DNA from: Amoebophrya sp. A120
Lineage: Eukaryota; Sar; Dinophyceae; Syndiniales; Amoebophryaceae
Assembly (NCBI GenBank): GCA_905178155.1
Contig: CAJINV010000024.1
Location: forward strand, 213,813-277,812
DNA length: 64,000 bases
Direction: 5' to 3'
Shown here: positions 55,880 to 64,000 of the stretch, one piece after another
How positions within the stretch are numbered: the first letter of the stretch is position 1
Layout of the letters: each line of letters opens with the position of its first letter
Translations under genes and position numbers: made by a program
The notes under the pieces: model-generated
What the model was told of the DNA's origin: nothing
Seen by the model: only the letters and a program-made list of their open reading frames with translations
Database searches by the model: none

Positions 55880-57061
55880 GAAAATCGCTAGTGCAACAGG
55901 TTCTACACGCTGCTCTACTTCCGCCGAAGCAGGAGTTACAACCCTGCAGCCGATCATTCGCTAGTGCGTGTCTGGAGCGCTACGCCCCGCCGTACAACTA
56001 CCGGGTGGTGCAGCACGGAGGCGGGCAATAAAGTGCAACTGCAGCTCCCGCCGGGGACCACCCTCTTATCAAATGCAAAAATGTCTGGGTCTGTAAGACT
56101 GCGAGATTTGTCATGCTTGTCTGGGATGACCGAAAAGTTTGTGATGCGTGTCCAAGAAAAGACCCTTTTGCCTGTCATGCAAAAACGCAGTTTGTCATGC
56201 CAAAAACGCAACACAAAGAAGCGCAGATATTTCTCATGCTTCGCTGTGCATTACAGATAATTCCCGATTCCCAACGCAGCATCACAAGTTTCCAGACCCA
56301 GACATTTTTGCATTTGATATCCCTCGCAGCTGAACCAGCACAAATCGCTGCCCCCACCGCGAGGGAAGTCGTTCGTGGTAGCTGCGAACTGGTGCGGTCG
56401 CGCAAAAACGAAAACCGAGGATCAGAATGGTCACAGTAAAAACACCTACCTGACCGAGGATACTATCCCCGCAGAGGGCGAAACGGCGTCGCAGGTACAA
56501 CGAGCGGTAAAATGGAGCCAAACTAACACGGAAGCCGATAAACAGCGCCGCGCTTTCCTAAATAAGCCGATAGCCAGATGTGATCCACCGCTGTATAGGG
56601 CGAGCGCGATGACAAGAGGTCGTGGAAAGGCAGAGAGCCACGAAGTGGAGACCGATGCTGCCCGAGCGCTCGACAGGGAAGAGTACGCTGCCACACGACT
56701 GCTCCACGAGGAAGAACAGCGCTTCCTCGAGGGAGAAGCGGACGAGCATGGATCGGGGCGCAACCGTGATCGTGCGCAAAACTATATGTCAAAAATGAAA
56801 ATGTATCAGGCGAGCCTTTATGAAGAAAATCGAAATGGCCCGTCAACACCCACAAATGGCAATGCAAGTAGCGCAGAGAGCTACAGCAGAACATCACACC
56901 CCGATGAACCTAAACGAGCAGACGGAGGTGCAGAAAAAAGTGGGCGCTCGGCGTCAGGTGGCCATGCCCAGGCTGCGGCTGGAACTACGACGACCAGATG
57001 CGAAAATAAATTGGCAAGACGACGAGGAGGAGGACTATACCATGCTACAACCACACGGTAG
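55880..57061 (+). CDS. Duplicated array, copy iv, with introner
   Basis: Exons up to 56,066 end VQLQLPPGTTL. After the introner, AQIAAPTAREVV (or SQLNQHKS in the other frame) follows, then from about 56,400 a long polar frame: DTIPAEGETASQVQRAVKW, REEYAATRLLHEEEQRFLEG and NRNGPSTPTNGNASSAES, ending GGGLYHATTTR and TAG at 57,059. This latter part is duplicated at 58,062-58,703 with indels mostly in multiples of three, which supports coding. Rich in Arg, Glu and Ser; no domain recognised. Confidence 0.45.
56067..56319. mobile_element. Introner, family A, in one paralogue only
   Basis: It begins TATCAAATGCAAAAATGTCT and ends AGACATTTTTGCATTTGATA. CCCTC occurs at 56061-56065 and 56321-56325, one base outside each end. 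The paralogous sites at 52,797-52,830, 54,640-54,670 and 55,378-55,410 lack the insert. Confidence 0.92.
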
Positions 57062-57235
57062 GCAGTCTGTGGCCTTCATTCCGTTCATCTTCGGAGCGCG
57101 ACTACAACGAGGGCAAGTACTACTACCCGAAGATAGAAATAATCATCTGCCCGGTAAAAATGTATCGTCTGTCCGTGCTGGACCGGCGGGCGGACCGTTC
57201 CGCGATCTCGTTCTCGGACGGCGGGCGAGGCAGAA

Positions 57236-57388
57236 TATGGAATGCAAAAGTATCGTACTAGTAGTAGTTGCATTACAAATTTGCTTAGCATGACAAATGA
57301 GATTTGTAGTGCTGTTTTACCTTGGAAAGGAGATTTGTCATGCCGAACAGCAATTACTACGAGTGCGGCATCACTTTTGCAGAGCATA
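57236..57388. mobile_element. Short A-like introner
   Basis: Ends TATGGAATGCAAAAGTATCG and CACTTTTGCAGAGCATA are partly inverted. At 153 bp it is much shorter than other copies. It follows GGCGGGCGAGGCAGAA; the same flank recurs without the insert at about 58,725-58,742. Confidence 0.55.
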
Positions 57389-58703
57389 TAGAGCGCAGTT
57401 CTGAGACGGTGGCTCCACACGGAACTTCTACACATGCAGCTGCTGATGTGGCCGCCACCAAAGCTGGAAATGAACAAAGCCACGTAAAAGTGCTGCCACC
57501 CAAGATGAACGGGCACCAAAGCAGTCGTGCCCAGTATGAGTACGGTCTGCTGATCCGGCGGTGGAGGCTGGACGAGGGTGACGAGAAGAACAAATCCTTC
57601 CCCTTATCGTAAGGAAAAATCCTCCCTCCCCGTATAGAAAAGGAAATTTGTGATGCTGATTTGTGACCACAGACGAGCTTCGTCTTGCGTACAAGGCAAA
57701 CGGCTCCCATGTGGCCGCGCATGGTGCAGCGAGTCTGTCATGCGTTTCCGCCAATGTCAGACTTGTTTCTCATGCCCTGCTGCTAGCCGGAGGCGTAGTA
57801 CCCAAATGGGCTTAGAATTATATGCCGACAAGCTCTTGGCGCAATAAAAAGCTCATTTGTGTACACGAATCCTGCAACACAAATTGTCTTTTGAATATGT
57901 GGAGGGGTCTTTTTTCACTTTGATACCCCTCCGGGTATGCGCTGGAAGAGTATCTGCAGGAAAAACCGCGCCGGTCATCGGAAATATCCGAGCGGAGCTG
58001 CGTAGGTGGACAGTGTGAAGAAAACACGACGCAGGAGGCAGCAGATGACGTCACGGACCTCGTGCCCGAGAAGCATGGTCACAGTAAAAGCCACGACGAC
58101 CATATCGTCGCAGGCAGCGGTAAAATGACGCAACTAAACACGGAAGTCGCAGATCTCGCCTCCCTAGCGGAGATCACGATAGCCAGAAATGATCCGCCGT
58201 ATAGAACCACCAGCGCGAAGATGACAGGAGGTCGTGGACAGGCACAACCAAAACGCCACGAAATAGCAGAGACCGATGCTGGTCGTGCAAGACCAATCGA
58301 CAGGGAAGAGGACGCTGCCACGCTGCTCGATGCGGAGGAGGAACAGCGCTTCCTCGAGGGAGAGGACGACGAGCATGGATCTTCGGGGCGCCACTACCGT
58401 GATCGTGCGCAAGAGTATATGAAAAAAATGGAACAGATATACCAGGCAAGCCTTTATGAAGAAAATCGAAATGGCCCGTCAACTTCACCCACAAATGGCA
58501 ATGCAAATAGCGCAGAGACGAGCTACAGCAGAACACCACACGCACACCCCGATAAAGAACGAGCAGACGGAGGTGCAGAAAGAAGTGGGCGCTCGACGTC
58601 AGGTGGCCAGGGCAAGGCTGCGTCTGGAACTACGACGACCAGATGCGAAAATAAATTGGCAAGACGACGAGGAGGAGGGCTACACCCTGCTACAACACGG
58701 TAG
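57389..58703 (+). CDS. Plus-strand gene, Arg/Glu/Ser-rich, C introner
   Basis: Exon about 57,389-57,604 reads THAAADVAATKAGNEQSHVK and RAQYEYGLLIRRWRLDEGDE. Removing the C introner (57,605-57,925) joins NKSFP to SGYALEEYLQEKPRRS in frame. The frame then stays open to TAG at 58,701. The C-terminal 210 residues duplicate those of copy iv (ALYEEN/ASLYEENRNGPS, RCENKLARRRGGG). No domain recognised; likely disordered. The 5' exon may belong with copy iv upstream across the short A-like introner. Confidence 0.5.
57605..57925. mobile_element. Introner, family C, target duplication CCCCT
   Basis: It begins TATCGTAAGGAAAAATCC and ends GTCTTTTTTCACTTTGATA. Exact CCCCT copies flank it at 57600-57604 and 57926-57930. 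Confidence 0.9.
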
Positions 58704-59188
58704 CTCCGCGATCTCGTTCTCGGACGGCGGGCGAGGCAGAATCTATGTGAACAGAATCTATGTTGTACAGTAATCGAAAGAACCAGCACCGGAAAGACGG
58801 AATCACGACTCGGAAGAAACCTGATTCAAGAATCGAACGGAATCCTGATCCAAGAATCGTCGAACGCGCCAGACAGTCCTCCACTCGAAAGAACACTCGT
58901 GGCTTAGGGGCACAGGCGGGGGAATAGACATCTTCACCTTCCTCAAAAATTTTGAACTCGAAAAAGAAAACTGTGTTGAACCTCTGCTACTTTTTTATCT
59001 GACGCAAGCCAAAGGGGGCCACAAGAATGTGAGACTATGAATAAAAGATTTTGGATCGATACAACAACGGTGAATAGCCCCGTCCCGCGAGTTTATGTCT
59101 TTTGCTGTTTCGAAAAACCTTTGGCTCCGAAAATGTCTATTTTTCTTTGCCTGCACGTGTTACCTCCCACTTGAGTACCCCGACCAGC

Positions 59189-59246
<58 letters not shown>

Positions 59247-59695
59247 TTACCCAACAAAATTGTCGTTGTCTTCACACAAGTGACCACCACTCTATGCCTC
59301 TACTAGGTGGTACCGGGGGGCAGGAAAAAAGGCCGCGATACACAGCTCAAGAAGGGTGGAACTACACGGTCCACTTCTTTTCTCCACCTGTACTTGCACA
59401 GTGCAGGAACTGTACAATCGAAGAACGAACAAGACGAGCTGGCGCGGCGCTGATATTTGCATTCCCAGTTGAGGCTGGAAAGTGAATTTTGAAGTTTGAC
59501 GCCTTTCGGAGGTATTCAGCAACGGTGTTAAAAATCGTTTGATGCTTTGCATGGCACCAGTTCTTTATTCTGTATCTGATTCTTTTTCCGGGGGAGCAAT
59601 TTTCCATCTATCTCCATCTATCACTTTCACTTGTGTAAAGACCTAAACGTACATTAGCGGTAGAGTCGACTGGCGACGTCGCTCTTAGTCAGGAG
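58701..59695. repeat. Direct duplication, copy 1
   Basis: Shares with 60,768-61,865 a long collinear series, including AATCGAAAGAACCAGCACCG, GAACACTCGTGGCTTAGGGG, TTTTGGATCGATACAACAA and GTACCGGGGGGCAGGAAAA. It lacks about 150 bp present at 61,085-61,235 of copy 2. Confidence 0.9.
59187..59247. repeat. (AGT)n microsatellite, about 20 copies
   Basis: An uninterrupted AGT/TAG run lies inside duplication copy 1. Copy 2 (about 61,398-61,402) has no expansion at the same site, so the run arose after the duplication. Confidence 0.97.
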
Positions 59696-59947
59696 GCTCT
59701 TGACCGCTGGAGGCTGTTTGGAGGAACAAGCGGAGCACGCGGCGCGTCGCAGCACCAGGACCGGATGCCGTGTTCTATGACTACGGCGGCAATCGAGAGT
59801 TTCGGACAATTCCGCGACCCCGTTCTCCGAGTCTCAACGAGGAACGGACGCTCCGCCACGGAGTAGCGCAGTAAGGGTTGCTGTCGCGAACCGTATCTCG
59901 CGTCCCCGGCTGACCTGCACAAGAACGCACGAGCGAACCCGCTAAAA

Positions 59948-60400
59948 CAAAGGCGCCATGGGAAAGTATGCTCTTCGCGCGAGCGCGATCTCAGACCGAC
60001 CGCAAGCTGCAATAGGCGCAGCATGCCGTAGTGCAGCACAGGCCGCTGCTACGAGCAGTAGTATCGCGTCCCCGACCAACCCGCGCGAGACCAACGAGGC
60101 CGCTCCACTATCTAAAAGGCGCCATGGGAAAGTATGCTCTTCGCGCGAGCGCGATCTCAGACCGACCGCAAGCTGCAATAGGCGCAGCATGGCGCACTGC
60201 AGCACAGGCGGCTGCTGCGGGCCGTAGTGTCGCGTCCCCGACCAACCCGCGCGAGACCAACGAGGCCGCTCCACTATCCAAAAGGCGCCATGGGAACATA
60301 TGCACTTCGCGCGATCGCGATCTCAGACCGACCGCAACCTGTGATACGCGCAGCATGGCGGACTGCAGCATAGGCGGCTGCTGGGAGCTGTAGTCTCGCG
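59948..60400. repeat. Tandem repeat, about 166 bp, nearly three copies
   Basis: AAAGGCGCCATGGGAA recurs at about 59,948, 60,115 and 60,282. Each is followed by TCGCGCGA... and TCTCAGACCGACCGCAA. The third copy is more diverged. Open frames through the repeat are probably incidental. Confidence 0.9.
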
Positions 60401-60599
60401 GGAAAAGCGGGCGTTCTTGTGGACCCAGCACAAGGAACCGACCGCAAGACCACGTGGTGGGCACAGAGAGATGGGCGCCGACTTTCTGCCACGTTCAGGA
60501 CCTGGCGCCGTGTTCTAAGTAAGACTACACTCCCAGGGCGAGGAATGTGACTGCTCTAAGTAGGTATGGTGCGCTTGCAATTCGAATTCGCTTCGCTAT

Positions 60600-60765
60600 T
60601 TTGTTTTTATCGTCCCCCGTTGTGCCCCCGACGAGCCAGGCCTTTGCATTTTTACAACCCCCTTCGCCGTTTTTGCCCGCGGCAAAAATGACGCCCCCCA
60701 GAGTTATAGTCTGCAAATTCTGACGCTGACCCCCCGCCCTGTAGAGCCATTTGAATCTCTAGAAA
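60600..60765. repeat. Dispersed duplication with 62,425-62,575
   Basis: Both copies share CGACGAGCCAGGCCTTTGCA, a GCCGTTTTTGCC / GCCATTTTTGCC stretch, TAGTCTGCAAATTCTGAC and GAGCCATTT...TAGAAAGTC. Copy 1 directly precedes the 60,768 duplication. Confidence 0.8.
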
Positions 60766-60767
60766 GT

Positions 60768-61865
60768 CAGCTCCGCGATCTCGTTCTCGGGCAGTTCCGC
60801 GACTTCGGTCTCGGACGGCGGCAGCGGAAGAATCGAAAGAACCAGCACCGGAAAGACGGAATCGGTCGGAAGAAACCTGATTCAAGAATCGAACGGAATC
60901 CTGATCCAAGAATCGTCGAACGCGCCAGACAGTCCTCCACTCGAAAGAACACTCGTGGCTTAGGGGCACAGGCGGGGGAATAGACATCTTCACCTTCCTC
61001 AAAAATTTTGAACTCGAAAAAGAAAATTATGTTGAACCTCTGCTACTTTTTTATCGGACACAAGCCAAAGGGGACCACAAGAATTGAGGAGCAGAGTTGA
61101 AGGTCTATTAACAGTACTTGCGATTATTTGTAGAAGTCTAGCGACATTTTTATGTCGGAGTGACACGGGGCATAGCTTGTGGGTCGTGGGGTTCCAAGCC
61201 GATACGGTATCGAGCCAAAATCCGCAAAAATGCGCTGTGAGACTATGAATAAAAGATTTTGGATCGATACAACAAATCGGTGAATAGCCCCGTCCCGCGA
61301 GTTTATGTCTTTTGTTGTTCCGAAGAACCTTTGGCTCCGAAAATGTCTATTTTTCTTTGCCTGCACGTGTTACCTCCCACTTGAGTACCCCGACCAGCAG
61401 AATTGTCGTTGTCTTCACACAAGTGACCGCCACTCTATGCCTCTACTAGGTGGTACCGGGGGGCAGGAAAAAGGGCGCGATACAGGTACAGATTGATGAA
61501 GAAGGCAGCTCAAGAAGGGTGGAGCTACACGGTCCACTTCTTTTCTCCACCTGTACTTGCACAGTGCAGGAACTGTACTTACAATCCAAGAACGAACAAG
61601 ACGAGCTGGTGCGGCGCGGATATTTGCATTCCCAGTTGAGGCTGGAAAGTGAATTTTGAAGTTTGACGCCTTTCGGAGGTAAGCAACGGTGTTCATCGTT
61701 TGATGCTATGCATGGCACCAGTTCTTTCTGTATCTCATTCTTTTTCCGAGGGAGCAATTTTCTATCTATCTCCATCTATCACTTTCACTTGTGTAAAGAC
61801 AAACGTACATTAGCGGTAGAGTCAACTGGCGACGAGGCTGGCTCTTAGTCAGGAGGCTCTCCGCT
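60768..61865. repeat. Direct duplication, copy 2
   Basis: Partner of 58,701-59,695, with an extra segment of about 150 bp (61,085-61,235) and no AGT expansion. The final shared landmark is AAACGTACATTAGCGGTAGA. Confidence 0.9.
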
Positions 61866-61869
61866 GGAG

Positions 61870-63300
61870 GCTATGGGAGGAAGCGGAGCACGCGGCGGGT
61901 CGCAGCTTTTTACAACCAGCACCTCGTCGACAGGATTTCGATTTACGGCGAAATACACCGTACTACACACACAGGGGCTGCTGGCACCAGAGGCGAAGGG
62001 TTTTTTCTTGTGGGCCGCCAAGTTCCTCTCAAGCGATGCCGGGGCTGCGTGTGTGTATTGAGACGATGGCGTTTATATGTATGTGTACGGGTCTGCTTTG
62101 TCCCCAGCCCTATGTTGACTCACTTGCAAACAAAAGCACTGTCCGTTGAACAGACCGAGTTCAAGCACTACAGAAAAGGCGCGCCGCGCCACTAAAAGCT
62201 GCAGGGTGGCTTGTCATGCTGGGTCTGCCAGCAAAGTGCTGACTTTTGTATGCAAATTCAAGACGCGGAGGAACGCGGTGTGAGCCACTGTGTATCTCAT
62301 GAATGCACTCGATACAAGCAAGCTGCGCAAACACGGGGCCCTGGCGATCCGGCCTTGCGCAAATCTGGAGCCGCCCGAGCAGGCGCGAGCAGGAAACCGA
62401 CTGTGCTTGTGGACCCACAAGCCACAAGGCCCCCGCTGTGCCCCCCGACGAGCCAGGCCTTTGCATTTTTACGACCCCCTCGCCATTTTTGCCGGCGGCA
62501 AAAACTACGGCGCCCCCCAGAATAGTCTGCAAATTCTGACCCCCCTGTTGAGCCATTTTAATTTATAGAAAGTCGCCCGGTTATTTTTAGGCTTGTGTGG
62601 TCAGCAACTACTTCGATTTCCAACTCGCCTTTTCAGGAACAAGCGGCAGCACAAGGACGGCCGCAGCCGGGGCCGGAAAATCTAGGTATCCCGTCTCGCC
62701 TAAAAATATTTTCGTCTTTTAATTATAATTTGTGGCCCAAAAGCAGGTTCAGAGCAGCAGAGCGGCCGAGCGGAGCTGTGGCAGACGTGGCGCTACTTTT
62801 GTATATTTTCGTACGAGGACGAATAGAACCTGTATCTGCGCTGCGCTTGTTACTGCCCTCAAGTTTATTCCATTTGCATTTCCGTAATTGATGATGAAAA
62901 TGTACCGAAGTAGCCACAGTTCGTCCGCTTTATCATGTTTTGTATGCATAAAATTCATCTAAAAGGCCGGCGCTCTTCTTGAGTTTCTTAGCTTGTAAAA
63001 AAGTAGTTTTGCGATAGGGTACTATTAAGCACTCTAGTGGTTAATGAGCTTTCTTCTCGCACTGGCGCTCGAGCCATGATGCGTGCTGCTCTACGAAGAA
63101 GGTCTTCCTGCGAGGTTTGTCGTGTGTTCAAAAAAGATAGTAAAGCTGCGTATCAAAAAATGCAAATGGCGAAGAGGCGATAGTGGATCATCATCATAGA
63201 GAATCAAATTGCTGCGTAATAAAGGACGTGTACCTCCTCTGAAAGAGATAATGAGTAAATACTCCGTCGTGATAAAGTTGGATGTTTGTGTTGTGAGAAC
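61870..63300. other. Gene-poor stretch, nothing recognised
   Basis: Apart from the 62,425-62,575 duplicate, no convincing exon, introner end or RNA gene was seen. Confidence 0.45.
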
Positions 63301-63399
63301 AAAAACTGCTCTTCACATTATGATTTTTCGACGTGCGCAAATGCCGGCAGGAGGCACGCGCGTCTTTCGGCACTCCATCGGTGAGAAGCCGATGCTGAA

Positions 63400-63978
63400 T
63401 TTTTGTACTTCATAAAAAAATTTTTGATTGCAGCAGGAGCACTCGATAACAGTAAAAGTGCGAAAACAACCTTTAGTGCCGTGCAAAAACGGCTCTGCAC
63501 GGCAAAAGTCGTGAGCGGTGACTGGAGCGGCCCTGGAGGAGCGTCGCGAAGCACAAGCCATCGGCGGTTCCTCCCGTTTTTTTCCTGCGAACTACGGAGG
63601 CAGACGGGGACTGCAACAGCTATGGCGTTTGCAGTATCAACATCTTCTTTCTTCACCAACACGGCCGCTTTCTTCACCAACACTTTGACGACGCCACAGA
63701 GGAAGTGCTGATCGACCAGCTGCTCATACACGACTAGCCACACGTAGAGGAAGAAATCGCCCAGCATGACGTCGTCGCAAGCGGGTGTTGCTCCGCAAGA
63801 CATCACTTTGGTGCCGCAGCTGCTGTGCGTGCCTGAACCGTCGCTGACTTCCGTCCAGGACAACAGCGCGGCGAATTCATCTCGGCAATCCGGGACGAGG
63901 AGTGAGTGTTCTGCGACCATGACGGCGTACGGCAATCCGTCGTGGTGGAGCCACGTGATCATCTTGGAGGCGCTGTAA
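63400..63978 (-). CDS. Partial gene at right edge, unknown protein
   Basis: A minus-strand exon of up to 214 codons begins after a plausible acceptor (CTTACAG at about 63,979) and reads ASKMITWLHHDGLPYAVMVA. A Cys-rich, folded-looking region follows (VPDCRDEFAALLSWTEVSDG and several CG/CD pairs), then a hydrophobic stretch (FFLYVWLVVYEQLVDQHFLC). A basic part (QEKNGRNRRWLVLRDAPPGP) comes next. Coding character fades beyond about 63,440, so the 3' border is uncertain. Its 5' exon lies outside the window. Family not recognised. Confidence 0.5.
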
Positions 63979-64000
63979 GCTCACGCGGTTTCTTCACTTC

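Noticed and set aside
60740-60765. Dinoflagellate spliced-leader-like GAGCCATTT
   Set aside because: Only a short stretch matches; the full spliced-leader sequence is absent here and at the duplicate near 62,550.

Overview
The window is eukaryotic nuclear DNA. It has no operons or ribosome-binding sites. Split genes are interrupted by many short transposon-like introns, and there is one very large intact Ty1/copia LTR retrotransposon. Abundant intron-forming repeats with inverted ends (introners), mixed splice-site usage, long gene-poor stretches and satellite DNA suggest a protist. A dinoflagellate or other alveolate is my best guess, at low to moderate confidence. No spliced leader, rRNA or tRNA was found that would settle it.

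Layout. 1-310 is microsatellite. 3.4-22.2 kb holds minus-strand genes for coiled-coil or low-complexity proteins, including gene 1 (about 4.9-10.8 kb, one membrane helix), gene 2 (12.1-15.1 kb, 13 perfect-length 72-bp coding repeats), gene 3 (16.8-19.4 kb) and a poorly resolved gene at 21.2-22.5 kb. These genes are cut by about 20 elements of 220-350 bp in three inverted-repeat families (A, B, C). Many are flanked by exact 5-bp target duplications. Removing the element plus one duplicate restores a continuous reading frame, so the elements act as introns. 22.5-36 kb is gene-poor, with isolated exons, GC-rich islands and dispersed duplications.

36.1-50.9 kb is a diverged satellite of about 155 bp period. 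Between 36,756 and 50,694 it is interrupted by a 13.9-kb copia element. The element has 822-bp LTRs about 97% identical, an initiator-Met-like primer site, one uninterrupted gag-protease-integrase-RT-RNase H frame, and then 4.5 kb of extra sequence with four further ORFs of no recognised family. The long frame is open upstream through the primer site into the 5' LTR, which codes for hydrophobic segments.

51-64 kb begins with a GC-rich block. It then carries a plus-strand array of diverged duplicated exons (52.3-58.7 kb), in which one copy holds an introner that its paralogues lack. Direct duplications of about 1 kb, a triplet expansion and a 167-bp tandem repeat follow. The last feature is a 5'-incomplete minus-strand gene at the right edge.

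All multi-exon models were assembled by eye from frame continuity; exon borders are approximate and no homology search was possible.
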